Assembly (NCBI GenBank): GCA_012840245.1 | Contig: DULR01000055.1 | Span: 32,877-96,876, forward strand | DNA length: 64,000 nucleotides | Direction of reading: 5' to 3' | Origin: Clostridiaceae bacterium | GTDB lineage: Bacteria; Bacillota; Clostridia; DSM-8532 | In this document: positions 17,719 through 26,598 of the stretch, in pieces | Layout: every line of letters starts with the position of its first letter | How positions within the stretch are numbered: the first letter of the stretch is position 1 | Notes under the pieces: model-generated | What the model was told of the DNA's origin: nothing | The model's input: the letters and a program-made list of their open reading frames with translations, nothing else | Database searches by the model: none | Position numbers and translations under genes: made by a program

Positions 17719-19380
17719 ATGCGACTATTGAAAAAAGGCTTATCAATTGCGCTTATAATGGTGATGGTGCTGACCTCATTATTGACCGGATGCGGTGGAA
17801 AGGACAACACGCCTGCAACAGTCGGAGACAACAATACTCCGAAGGCAAGCGATGGACAACAGCCATCTGCATCAGCCTGGGAGTTGGGATCAGAGGAGCT
17901 TGAGTTTTCCTATTACCATCATTACAGCTGGTACACCATGCCAAACTGGGGTGAGGATCCCGCCAGCAAATGGATTCTGGAAAACAAGAAGGTAAAAATC
18001 AACGCTATAAGCTCTGGTGGTGACGCAGAGGCAAAAATGAGCACTATACTCATTTCCGGCGAACTGCCAGACGCAATCTGGATGGAGCGCGGCGCTGAGG
18101 TAGAAAAGCTTCGTTCCGAAGGCCTGCTCGTTCCCCTTGATGACTACATAGAAAAATACCCAAATTATAAGAAATGGGTTATGTCACTTGAGAACATAGA
18201 CATGCTTCGCTCACCCGACGGGAAGCTTTATCAGATTCCAAACTGGTATACTTCCCAACCCAACGGTAATACAGGATATGTTGTAAACAAAAAGATTTAT
18301 GAAGCCCTCGGTTCACCTAAACTTGAGACAACCGATGATCTGTACAATTATCTCGTTGCTGTAAAGGAGAGATTCCCGGATGTTACCCCGCTTGAAGTCG
18401 GAGAGGGCGGCGATGGCATTGAATACTTGCTGTCAGCCTTTAAAGAAAACCGCTCCGGTGTATTTTATGGGTCAAACTACATGGCAATACCGCAAGACGG
18501 CAAGTTCGTATCACTTTTTACCGACCCTGCGTACAGAGAAGGTATGCAATTTGTGTCCAGGCTGTTCAGGGAGAAGCTGATATCACCTGATACTTTCACA
18601 CAGCTAAAAGAAGAAGTTGACAGAAAGGTGCTGACAGGTAAGGTAGCTGTGTACATTACCTCCAGCCCCACCGAGATGGGCTCCCAGGGAGACATGGAGC
18701 TTAAAAAGCAGGATCCCAATGACGGATATTTCATGATATGGCCTATTGCAAAACCCGGATTAGACAGAAACAAGATATATACTGGTGACTATAAAGAACT
18801 CGGCTGGAATGTCACCGTCATTACAAAGGCAGCTAAGGACCCAGAAAAAATCTTTGCTTTCTTCGACTGGCTTACAGGTCCCGAAGGGCAGTGCACAGTC
18901 ATGTGGGGACCTCGCGGACTGTATTGGGATGGATTTACCGAAGATGGTTGGGCTAAGTTTACAGATGCATATGCCAATGACCCTGCTGGCCGTGATGAAA
19001 TGACCAGCCAGACCGAACCAATAAACTGGGCCGGCAATACAGTGTTTGTCGATGTATCAAAAGCCCAGTACGAAGCTAATCTCCCCGTGGAGAAGCAAAA
19101 CTGGCAGACTCGCTTCCAGAGGGAAATAACCTGGAAGACCCAGCAAAATACTACCGAGTTTATTAATATCAATCCGGCAGGCGACTCTGATGAAGGTATT
19201 ATAAGACTTACTATCACTGATATATTCGAGCAGGCAAGGGCCTCGGCCATCCAAACTGCAAAGAGCGACGCAGAGGTCCTCGCCATCCTGGATGAAGCAG
19301 AAAGACAGGCTCAGGCCGCAGGTTATCAGATACTGCTCGACTATATGACAGCAAGATGGCAGGAAAATCTTAATAAATAA
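17719..19380 (+). CDS. Extracellular solute-binding lipoprotein, LplA/YtcQ-type
   Basis: A 553-residue binding protein with a lipoprotein signal (MRLLKKGLS, then a hydrophobic stretch and the lipobox LLTGCGGK near residue 25) and a flexible linker. The large size and motifs such as LPDAIWMERGAEVEKL, LVPLDDYIEKYPNYKKW and GPEGQCTVMWGPRGLYWDG place it in the LplA/YtcQ group that serves LplB/YtcP permeases. AAGGAGAAATAAAGA precedes the ATG. It is the substrate receptor of this importer; the ligand is probably an oligosaccharide. Confidence 0.92.
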   Translation: MRLLKKGLSIALIMVMVLTSLLTGCGGKDNTPATVGDNNTPKASDGQQPSASAWELGSEELEFSYYHHYSWYTMPNWGEDPASKWILENKKVKINAISSGGDAEAKMSTILISGELPDAIWMERGAEVEKLRSEGLLVPLDDYIEKYPNYKKWVMSLENIDMLRSPDGKLYQIPNWYTSQPNGNTGYVVNKKIYEALGSPKLETTDDLYNYLVAVKERFPDVTPLEVGEGGDGIEYLLSAFKENRSGVFYGSNYMAIPQDGKFVSLFTDPAYREGMQFVSRLFREKLISPDTFTQLKEEVDRKVLTGKVAVYITSSPTEMGSQGDMELKKQDPNDGYFMIWPIAKPGLDRNKIYTGDYKELGWNVTVITKAAKDPEKIFAFFDWLTGPEGQCTVMWGPRGLYWDGFTEDGWAKFTDAYANDPAGRDEMTSQTEPINWAGNTVFVDVSKAQYEANLPVEKQNWQTRFQREITWKTQQNTTEFININPAGDSDEGIIRLTITDIFEQARASAIQTAKSDAEVLAILDEAERQAQAAGYQILLDYMTARWQENLNK

Positions 19381-19413
19381 CTTAGATAAATTTTAATCAA
19401 AGGAGAGAACGCA

Positions 19414-20400
19414 TTGAACTACTATTTGGGTGTTGACGGCGGCGGAAGCAAGACCATTGCAGTGGTTTCAGATTCGAAAGGGCAGATACTCGGTTGGGGA
19501 AAAAGCGGCTGCGGAAATCATCAGATAGATCCCGGAACAGCCGGGCACAGTATTACCGAGGCAGTCAGGGCTGCTTTGGAACAAGCCTCTCTTGATAAGT
19601 CCGATATTACGTTTGCATTGTTCGGACTTGCCGGTGCCGACAGAGAGGAAGACTATCAAATACTGACCCCGATGATTACTAAGCTGGGATTCCGAAATTT
19701 CGACATAGTATGTGATACTGTAATAGGCCTGCGCGCGGGAACCAGGCAGCCATACGGTGTTGTTGTCGTTTGCGGCAGCGGGACCAACTGCTATGGAGTC
19801 AACAGGGCAGGAGAAGATCTCCAGGTCGGAGGATTCGGCTATGTTTTCGGAGATTTCGGCGGCGGCTACAGCCTTGCCGAAGAAGTATTCCGGGCCGTCA
19901 TCCGGTCATGGGAAGGAAGAGGAGCTCCCACTTTGCTGACTGATGCAACCATCCGGGCTCTTGGCTTCAGCTCAGTTGAAAGTATGTTCAATGCGTTCCT
20001 CAATGAAAAAAGAAATATACCTCACGAACTGGCCAGGCTGCTGTTTGATGTGGGGAGCGATGATGAAGTCGCACTCTCGATCCTTGAAAAACAGGGAATT
20101 GAGCTTGGCCTGGCGGCCTGTGCGGTAATAAAGCGGCTCCGCATGGAGCAGGACAGCTTTGATGTCGTCCTGGTCGGCAGCATACTGACCCGAACAGATA
20201 ACCAGTTTCTCATATCGGTCATTGAGCAGACTGTAAAGTCTGCAGCACCGAATTGCACCTTGCGGAAGCTTAAGGTTGAGCCGGTTATGGGTTCGGTCCT
20301 GCTGGCAATGGAACGCTCAGGAAAAACAATTGAGGATTCGGTGTACAAAATGCTTGAAAAGCATTTAGCTTTAGATATCATGGGGGGCGAATTCAAGTGA
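19414..20400 (+). CDS. BadF/BadG/BcrA/BcrD-type sugar kinase (N-acetylglucosamine kinase-like)
   Basis: An ASKHA-fold kinase of 328 residues: phosphate-1 loop YLGVDGGGSKTIAVVSD (residues 4-20), CGSGTNCYGV and GGFGYVFGDFGGGYSLAEEV (characteristic of GlcNAc kinases of this family). It probably phosphorylates an amino sugar or a glycoside in the cytoplasm. TTG start after AGGAGAGAAC. The stop codon overlaps the GTG start of the GH4 gene by 4 bases, so the two products are made together. That context suggests the kinase may generate the phosphorylated substrate of the glycosidase. Specificity cannot be read from sequence. Confidence 0.85.
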   Translation: MNYYLGVDGGGSKTIAVVSDSKGQILGWGKSGCGNHQIDPGTAGHSITEAVRAALEQASLDKSDITFALFGLAGADREEDYQILTPMITKLGFRNFDIVCDTVIGLRAGTRQPYGVVVVCGSGTNCYGVNRAGEDLQVGGFGYVFGDFGGGYSLAEEVFRAVIRSWEGRGAPTLLTDATIRALGFSSVESMFNAFLNEKRNIPHELARLLFDVGSDDEVALSILEKQGIELGLAACAVIKRLRMEQDSFDVVLVGSILTRTDNQFLISVIEQTVKSAAPNCTLRKLKVEPVMGSVLLAMERSGKTIEDSVYKMLEKHLALDIMGGEFK

Positions 20401-21695
20401 GCAGAAAATTGAAGGTAGCTGTTATAGGAGGAGGATCATCATATACTCCGGAGTTGATAGAGGGCTTTATTTTAAACTACAGGACATTTCCCGTATCTGA
20501 AATCGTGCTTGTTGATGTTCCTGAGGGACAGCACAAACTGTCGGTCGTCGGTGGACTTGCACAAAGAATGGCAGCCAAATCCGGCTTTCCCATTAAAGTG
20601 TGGATGACCACTGACCGCCGCCAGGCACTGGATGGAGCAGATTTCGTTACAACACAGATACGTGTAGGTCGTCTTGAAGCCCGCAAATGGGACGAAACCA
20701 TTCCTCTGCATTACGGGATGATCGGACAGGAAACAACGGGACCGGGCGGTATGATGAAGGCATTAAGAACAATTCCTGTTTTGCTTGATATAGCCAGGGA
20801 TATGGAGGAATTATGTCCCGATGCCTGGCTTCTCAATTTCACCAATCCGTCAGGTATGGTCACCGAGGCGGTCAGCAAATACTCAAAAATCCGCTCCATA
20901 GGGCTGTGCAACTCCCCTATCGCTGCATATAAATGGATCTCAGAATTATACTCTGTACCAATTGAGGATATATATTGTGAATTTGTGGGACTCAACCATT
21001 TACACTGGATTAGCCGGATCGAAATCAAGGGCGAATCAAAGCTTCCCGAGCTTCTTAACAATAATGACGGATACTCGGCTAAGAATGTTCCGCAGTATAA
21101 CTGGAATCCCACGTTATTACAAAGCCTTGGTGCGATTCCCTCATACTATCTGAAATATTACTACATGACCCGTGAGCTTCTTGCAGAGCAGCAGGAAGCT
21201 GCAGCTCGCGGGGAAACTCGTGCTGAAACAGTAAGGAAACTGGAGGAAGAGCTTTTCCGTATTTACGAAGATCCCGGGCTGAAGGAGAAACCCAGGCAGC
21301 TGGAGTCACGTGGTGGCGCTTATTACTCCGAAGCAGCGGTCCGCCTTATGAATTCTCTTTATAACGACAGCGGGGATATTCAAACTGTTAATGTAGCCAA
21401 CAACGGGATACTTGATTTCCTTCCCGATGATGCATTTATTGAAGTGAATTGCCGTATTAAAAAGAGCGGCCCTGTTCCTGTACCAGTGAAGGTCGTTCCC
21501 GAAGCAGTCAGGGGCCTTATCAGTGCTGTAAAAACATATGAGCAGCTTACTGTCAACGCAGCTGTAACCGGAGACAGAGGTACGGCATTGCTGGCTTTGG
21601 CACATCATCCTCTCGTCACATCTGTCAATGACGCTGAAAAAATGCTTGAGGAAATGCTGCTGCAGAACAAGATGTATTTATCAAGATTCTTTTGA
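20397..21695 (+). CDS. GH4 glycosidase (6-phospho-beta-glucosidase-like)
   Basis: NAD- and metal-dependent glycoside hydrolase of family 4, using an oxidation-elimination mechanism. Seen: Rossmann motif VIGGGSSYTPEL (9-20), the family block TTQIRVGRLEARKWDE followed by GQETTGPGG (85-118), NFTNPSG, the metal-binding cysteine C171 in GLCNSP and histidine H201 in VGLNHLHW. Full length at 432 residues. GTG start, coupled to the kinase stop. Many GH4 members need 6-phosphoglycosides and usually pair with a PTS; here the importer is ABC-type, so either the upstream kinase supplies the phosphate or the enzyme accepts free glycosides. A 236-bp repeat element follows within 5 bases of the stop. Confidence 0.92.
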   Translation: MSRKLKVAVIGGGSSYTPELIEGFILNYRTFPVSEIVLVDVPEGQHKLSVVGGLAQRMAAKSGFPIKVWMTTDRRQALDGADFVTTQIRVGRLEARKWDETIPLHYGMIGQETTGPGGMMKALRTIPVLLDIARDMEELCPDAWLLNFTNPSGMVTEAVSKYSKIRSIGLCNSPIAAYKWISELYSVPIEDIYCEFVGLNHLHWISRIEIKGESKLPELLNNNDGYSAKNVPQYNWNPTLLQSLGAIPSYYLKYYYMTRELLAEQQEAAARGETRAETVRKLEEELFRIYEDPGLKEKPRQLESRGGAYYSEAAVRLMNSLYNDSGDIQTVNVANNGILDFLPDDAFIEVNCRIKKSGPVPVPVKVVPEAVRGLISAVKTYEQLTVNAAVTGDRGTALLALAHHPLVTSVNDAEKMLEEMLLQNKMYLSRFF

Positions 21696-21699
21696 GTTT

Positions 21700-21935
21700 T
21701 GGTGAGTTTTGGGGACGGAGACTCTGACTCATTCTTGATAAATGTCATCCTGAACGAAACGCGGAAATGTAGCCCAGCACTAGTGGTGGGCTACCAGATA
21801 TCAGACTTTGCTACGTTCGGAATGACATTTTCAGCAAATGGATCATATTGACGTAGATGCTTATAGGTGAACAGAGCGAGATCTCTGCTGTTGTAAAAGA
21901 AAATGAGTCAAAGTCTCCGTCCCCTAAACTCACCA
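21700..21935. repeat. Nested miniature inverted-repeat element
   Basis: Ends are 34-base inverted repeats: TGGTGAGTTTTGGGGACGGA on the left (21700-21733) and its complement on the right (21902-21935), differing at 2 positions. Inside lies a second inverted pair (ATGTCATCCTGAACG and CGTTCGGAATGACAT) that itself surrounds a perfect hairpin (GTAGCCCA ... TGGGCTAC). A partial single copy of the outer repeat occurs at 42488-42520. No coding capacity and no clear target duplication. Confidence 0.8.
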
Positions 21936-21978
21936 TATTATGGTATAATTAAACTATCTTTTTTAGAAAGGGATCAAG

Positions 21979-23913
21979 TTGAATATGGCAAAGCAGTACA
22001 CTGATTCAATTAATATTTCGATTATAAATAATAACCCTACTATTGTATTTTCAGCTTCAGAACTAAAAAAATACCTTAATAGAGCAAAGATTGGAACAGC
22101 CAGTGAGACAGATGTATCGGCTTCGTCTGAAGATGTAATCAAATTAGGGCTTTATTCCGATTTTGACATCACACCAAATGTTAAAGACATCACATTCGAC
22201 GACTCATATAAAATTGAAGTTTACAACGGTACCGGATATATAGCCGGCGTCAACCCGCGGAGCGTGCTTCTCGGAGTATATCGCTTCCTTTATGAACTGG
22301 GTTGCCGGTGGATAAGGCCGGGCGAGGATGGCGAAATAATACCCGAAATGGCCGGTAAAGATCTGACCGTATCTCTTGAAAGCGCGCCGTCCTACAGGCA
22401 CAGGGGCATATGCATAGAAGGCGCAGTAAGTTATGAGAATGTTTATGACATAATAGACTGGGCTCCAAAGCTTGGATTCAATTCATACTTTATTCAGTTC
22501 AGGGAAGGATACGCGTTTTTTGAAAGATGGTACAACCACCTGAAAAATCCGTATAAAACCCCTGAGGGATTCAGTGTTGAAAGATCAACTGAAATTGTTC
22601 GCTCTCTGGAAAAGGAAATCAAGAAAAGGGGCCTCCTATATCAGGCTGTAGGCCATGGCTGGACCTGTGAGCCTTTTGGCATACCTGGCCTTAGCTGGGC
22701 TCAGAGAGTTGATGAAGTTGACCCTGAAACCGAGAAATATCTCGCCATGGTCAACGGCAAAAGGCAGATCTGGGGCGGTGTACCTCTCAACACCAACCTC
22801 TGCTACTCCAATCCCGAAGTCAGGAAAATTGTCATAAACAGTATCGCCGATTACCTGACCAGGCATAAGGCAATCGATGTTTTGCACTTCTGGCTTGCAG
22901 ACGGATGCAACAACCAATGTGAGTGCAAAAACTGTGTAAAGCATTCACCTACTGATTTTTATGTCCTTATGCTTAACGAACTGGATGAGCTTCTGACCGA
23001 AAAGGGTATCGACACTAAAATCGTCTTCCTGCTTTATTTCGAGCTGTTATGGCCTCCCGTGGAATTCAGAATCAATAATCCGGACAGGTTCATCCTTATG
23101 CTGGCCCCCATTACCAGAACCTATAGCCAGTCATTTTCAGCAGACTATATTCCCGATACCATTCCGGAGTATAAGAGGAACAATATCAGCTTTCCATCAT
23201 CTGTAGCGGAGAATCTGGCTTTCCTCAACAAATGGAGGGAAGTCTTCAAAGGTGACAGCTTTGATTTTGATTACCATTTCATGTGGGACCATTATTATGA
23301 CCCAGGCCAGTTCGAAACGGGAAGGATCCTGAATGAAGATATAAAAAAGCTGGTATCGATCGGCCTGAACGGTTTCATAAGCTGTCAGGTTCAAAGATGC
23401 TTTTTCCCGAACGGTCTCGGAATGACAGTATTGGGTAAGACCTTATGGGACAATTCTCTGGCATTTGAAGATATCGCTGATGAGTATTTCAGGGTTGCTT
23501 ACGGAGCAGATGGCGACAAGGTAAAAGAATATCTGCGCAGGATATCGGCAATGTTCAATCCTCCCCTGTTAAGAGGCGATGCGGACAGATCCGATAAAAT
23601 GGCTCATGAAACCTACAGTCAGATAGAAGACTTCGTAAGGTCCTTTGAACCTGTCATCAAAAGCAATATGAACCACAGTGACCCTGCTTTGGCCAGATCA
23701 TGGGATCACCTGGATTTCCACAGTGAATTCTGCATCAGGTATTCAAAAGTGATCGAAGCAAGGCTGTCGGGAGATATTGAAAAAACCCGCAAACTATGGA
23801 CTGAACTCAAGGATTTCATGTGCAGAAACGAAGACAGGATACAGCCTGTATTCGACATATATGAGTTCTTCGAAACCTTCGACATAATGACCACCTGGCT
23901 TTTGGACCGCTGA
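21979..23913 (+). CDS. DUF4838 family protein, probable glycoside hydrolase
   Basis: A 644-residue cytoplasmic protein (no signal peptide). The N-terminal part (KLGLYSDFDI; YKIEVYNGTGYIAGVNPRSVLLGVYRFLYELGCRWIRPGEDGEIIP, about residues 56-118) resembles the domain that precedes the barrel of GH20/GH67-like enzymes, and the central part (about 130-420; HFWLADGCNNQCECKNC with clustered Cys) corresponds to DUF4838. Distant similarity to alpha-glucuronidases suggests glycan cleavage, unproven. TTG at 21979 or ATG at 21985 may start it; AAAGGGAT fits both. A TATAAT box lies at 21944-21949 just beyond the repeat element. Confidence 0.75.
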   Translation: MNMAKQYTDSINISIINNNPTIVFSASELKKYLNRAKIGTASETDVSASSEDVIKLGLYSDFDITPNVKDITFDDSYKIEVYNGTGYIAGVNPRSVLLGVYRFLYELGCRWIRPGEDGEIIPEMAGKDLTVSLESAPSYRHRGICIEGAVSYENVYDIIDWAPKLGFNSYFIQFREGYAFFERWYNHLKNPYKTPEGFSVERSTEIVRSLEKEIKKRGLLYQAVGHGWTCEPFGIPGLSWAQRVDEVDPETEKYLAMVNGKRQIWGGVPLNTNLCYSNPEVRKIVINSIADYLTRHKAIDVLHFWLADGCNNQCECKNCVKHSPTDFYVLMLNELDELLTEKGIDTKIVFLLYFELLWPPVEFRINNPDRFILMLAPITRTYSQSFSADYIPDTIPEYKRNNISFPSSVAENLAFLNKWREVFKGDSFDFDYHFMWDHYYDPGQFETGRILNEDIKKLVSIGLNGFISCQVQRCFFPNGLGMTVLGKTLWDNSLAFEDIADEYFRVAYGADGDKVKEYLRRISAMFNPPLLRGDADRSDKMAHETYSQIEDFVRSFEPVIKSNMNHSDPALARSWDHLDFHSEFCIRYSKVIEARLSGDIEKTRKLWTELKDFMCRNEDRIQPVFDIYEFFETFDIMTTWLLDR

Positions 23914-23963
23914 TGGCTGCAGTCAGTCAGCAGGCTTTTATCAAAAGCTCATAATGTATATGT

Positions 23964-24158
23964 TTGAACAATAATTATTACAGCGTTTGTTTCGCCGCTC
24001 CGTTCATGGCAGCATCTATTGTGGATGAGGGGCATCAGGATTTTCTGAATGCTGGCTGGCATCTTCTGACCAAAGTCCAGCAGGGCTATTACGGAGACTC
24101 CATTGCCCTTCTGTGCATGCTCCTTGTTTCGGGAAACTGGTGGCCGCCTGAAATATGA
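23964..24158 (+). pseudogene. C-terminal relic of a GH8 endoglucanase-type gene
   Basis: The frame reads FAAPFMAASIVDEGHQDFLN and then GYYGDSIALLCMLLVSGNWW before its stop. This is the C-terminal end of glycoside hydrolase family 8 (pattern AAmVD..xQ.wLN.lW....GYY.DsIklL.mlvvSGNWW). The remaining 300 or more residues, including the catalytic Glu and Asp, are gone. It lies 50 bases after the DUF4838 stop and directly before a terminator, so the terminator was probably that of the lost gene. The TTG listed as start has no binding site. Confidence 0.75.
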
Positions 24159-24182
24159 TCGGCATTCGTACCGAACCTTTTT

Positions 24183-24210
24183 AAGAGGGTGCTTGCTGCC
24201 CTCTTTTTTT
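24183..24210 (+). terminator. Intrinsic terminator
   Basis: AAGAGGG and CCCTCTT form a 7-bp stem around a 9-base loop and are followed by a run of T. It ends transcription from the DUF4838 / GH8-relic region before the nucleotidyltransferase gene. Confidence 0.8.
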
Positions 24211-24311
24211 TGATTTCAAAAGTGCAAATTTAATGCAAAAAATGCTAAATCAATTTTTGATGTAATGTTTTAATTTAAAGATGTAGAAAACGCAAAAAGG
24301 AGCTGACTGAT

Positions 24312-25232
24312 ATGGACAAACCGGTATTGGTCATAATGGCAGCGGGAATCGGAAGCCGTTACGGCGGGCTGAAGCAGATCGATCCGATAGACGACCATAA
24401 CCACCTTATAATAGACTTTTCTATCTATGACGCCATCAGGGCCGGTTTCGAAAAGGTCGTTTTCATAATAAAACATGAAATTGAGTCAGATTTCAGGGAA
24501 CGCATCGGTGACCGGATCGAAAAGCATATCCAGGTCGAATATGTATATCAGGATCTGAACAATCTCCCCGCAGGATTTGCAAGGCCAGAAGGAAGATCCA
24601 AGCCATGGGGCACCGGTCATGCCGTATTGAGCTGTCTTGGGAAAGTGAATGGCCCCTTTGCGGTTATCAACGCTGATGATTATTATGGTCAAAGAGCTTT
24701 TAAACAAATATATGAAATGCTTTCAGACATTCAAGATGATGAGAAATACCGCTACTGCATGGTAGGTTACGAAATCGAAAACACTCTCACAGACCATGGA
24801 CATGTGGCAAGAGGAGTCTGCAACGTAAGTCCTGACGGATATCTCCTTGGCATAAAGGAAAGGACACGGATCGAAAAGCTGGACAACAGGCCTGCCTACA
24901 CCGAGGATGACGGAAAAACCTGGACATACATCCCGAAAGGCTCGATCGTATCGATGAACCTGTGGGGCTTTACAAAAAGCATATTGGATGAACTGGACAA
25001 CAGATTCGCAAAATTTCTTGCTGAAGGTCTTATCAAAAATCCGCTCAAATGTGAGTATTTCCTGCCCGATGTCGTCGGGGAACTGCTCAGTGAAGGAAAA
25101 GCGACCGTCCGGGTTCTGAGATCGCCGGATAAATGGTATGGCGTTACATACAAAGAGGATAAGGAAGTTGTGGTCTCGGCAATTGCAAGGCTTAAGGAAA
25201 ACGGCATTTATCCTGAAAAGCTCTGGGAGTAG
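24312..25232 (+). CDS. Sugar-phosphate nucleotidyltransferase (UTP-hexose-1-phosphate uridylyltransferase-like)
   Basis: Nucleotidyltransferase fold with the N-terminal nucleotide-binding signature MAAGIGSRYGGLKQIDPI (residues 9-26), the metal-binding VINADDYYG, and GTGHAVLSC. At 306 residues it belongs to a family of stand-alone NTP-transferases often placed beside NahK-like kinases. It would activate a hexose- or hexosamine-1-phosphate to the UDP sugar. The next two genes encode a NahK-like kinase and GalE, which fits a GalNAc/GlcNAc or galactose salvage module. AAAAAGGAGCTGACTGAT precedes the ATG. Confidence 0.8.
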   Translation: MDKPVLVIMAAGIGSRYGGLKQIDPIDDHNHLIIDFSIYDAIRAGFEKVVFIIKHEIESDFRERIGDRIEKHIQVEYVYQDLNNLPAGFARPEGRSKPWGTGHAVLSCLGKVNGPFAVINADDYYGQRAFKQIYEMLSDIQDDEKYRYCMVGYEIENTLTDHGHVARGVCNVSPDGYLLGIKERTRIEKLDNRPAYTEDDGKTWTYIPKGSIVSMNLWGFTKSILDELDNRFAKFLAEGLIKNPLKCEYFLPDVVGELLSEGKATVRVLRSPDKWYGVTYKEDKEVVVSAIARLKENGIYPEKLWE

Positions 25233-25259
25233 CAGAAGTATATTAGGGGGTGTTTATCC

Positions 25260-26375
25260 ATGATGAGGGAACAAGCCTGTGCGAAAATCGATGAGGCTAT
25301 CAGCCGGATGAATTACGAAGGGACGGTTATCGAGCATTACAGATACGGCAGCGGACATATCAATGATACTTTTGTGGTCGTCTGCAGACTCAACGGCAAA
25401 ACCACCGTAAAGTATCTGCTTCAGCGTATGAATCATGAGATCTTCAAAAATCCGGATCGGCTTATGAAAAATATCGCAGGAGTCACATCTTTTTTAAGGG
25501 ATAAGATCATTATAAACGGCGGTGATCCCAAAAGAGAGACTTTGAATGTGGTACCCACCAAAGACGGGTACAGCTATTATGTCGACAGCATCGGAAGCTA
25601 CTGGAGAAGCTATCTGTTTATTGATGACACAGTCAGCTATGATCTTGTCGAAAGGACGGAAGATTTTTATTTGAGTGCCGTTGCCTTCGGAAAATTCCAA
25701 AGGCTTCTGGCTGATTATCCTGCTCATACTCTGTACGAGACCATAAAAGATTTCCATAACACAAGGGTTCGATTCGAAAATCTTAAGAAGGCCATCGACA
25801 AAGATATTTGCGGCAGAGCCAAATATGTAAAGGACGAAATAGAGTTTGCCCTGGCAAGGGAGGCTGACGCCGGTATCCTTGTCGGCATGCTTGAAAGAGG
25901 GGAACTGCCTCTGAGGGTCACTCACAATGACACCAAGCTCAATAATATCCTGTTCGACAAGAAAACCAACAGGCCTGTTTGCATAATCGATCTGGACACC
26001 ATAATGCCGGGGCTTTCGGTGTATGACTTCGGTGACTCCATAAGATTCGGGGCATCTACCGGGGCCGAGGATGAGAAGGATTTGTCTAAAATCAATTTCA
26101 GCCTTGAATTATATGAAGCCTATGTAAAAGGCTTCCTTGAAGGCACTGCGGGAAGCCTGACCAAAAATGAACTTGACATGCTTCCCATGGGTGCAAAGAT
26201 TATGACCTATGAATGCGGTATCCGCTTCCTTACCGATTATCTTGAAGGAGACAGATATTTCAGGATCCACAGGGAAGACCATAATCTAGACAGATGCCGC
26301 ACTCAGTTCAAACTTGTTTCCGATATGGAGGAAAAGTTTGATATAATGAAGGAAATCGTCAGTAAGTATTCATAA
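25260..26375 (+). CDS. N-acetylhexosamine 1-kinase-like (NahK family)
   Basis: An anomeric kinase of the aminoglycoside phosphotransferase (APH) fold. Signature points: RYGSGHINDTFVV (nucleotide loop, residues 28-40), catalytic THNDTKLNNILFD and the metal DLDTIMPG, with YDFGDSIRFG after it, all as in NahK. Such enzymes phosphorylate GlcNAc or GalNAc at C1 with ATP. The 371-residue length is normal. It lies 27 bases after the nucleotidyltransferase stop, so the two are likely co-transcribed. Which sugar it prefers is not visible from sequence. Confidence 0.85.
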   Translation: MMREQACAKIDEAISRMNYEGTVIEHYRYGSGHINDTFVVVCRLNGKTTVKYLLQRMNHEIFKNPDRLMKNIAGVTSFLRDKIIINGGDPKRETLNVVPTKDGYSYYVDSIGSYWRSYLFIDDTVSYDLVERTEDFYLSAVAFGKFQRLLADYPAHTLYETIKDFHNTRVRFENLKKAIDKDICGRAKYVKDEIEFALAREADAGILVGMLERGELPLRVTHNDTKLNNILFDKKTNRPVCIIDLDTIMPGLSVYDFGDSIRFGASTGAEDEKDLSKINFSLELYEAYVKGFLEGTAGSLTKNELDMLPMGAKIMTYECGIRFLTDYLEGDRYFRIHREDHNLDRCRTQFKLVSDMEEKFDIMKEIVSKYS

Positions 26376-26535
26376 TGTCATTATGAGCGCAGCGAAGGAT
26401 CTGACACCGTCATCCTGATCAAAGCGAAGGATCTTAAAGATTCTTCACTACGCTGGCGCTTCGTTCAGAATGACAAATTAGAGTTAATGCGCTTACTTCA
26501 GAATGACAAAAGTCAGATTGTCTTTCTGAGTGAAA
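26376..26535. repeat. Cluster of short palindromic repeats
   Basis: Between the NahK-like and GalE genes lie at least four variant copies of the GTCATTCTGAGCGAAGCGAAGGATCT motif in both orientations, for example GTCATCCTGATCAAAGCGAAGGATCT and CTTCGTTCAGAATGACA. They could fold into a long hairpin in the mRNA and uncouple the two flanking genes. Confidence 0.75.
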
Positions 26536-26598
26536 TGAAGAACATACGGAGTTTTTCTTGGCTCAGTATGATAAATTCAATATTAAGGAGGGTTATAC

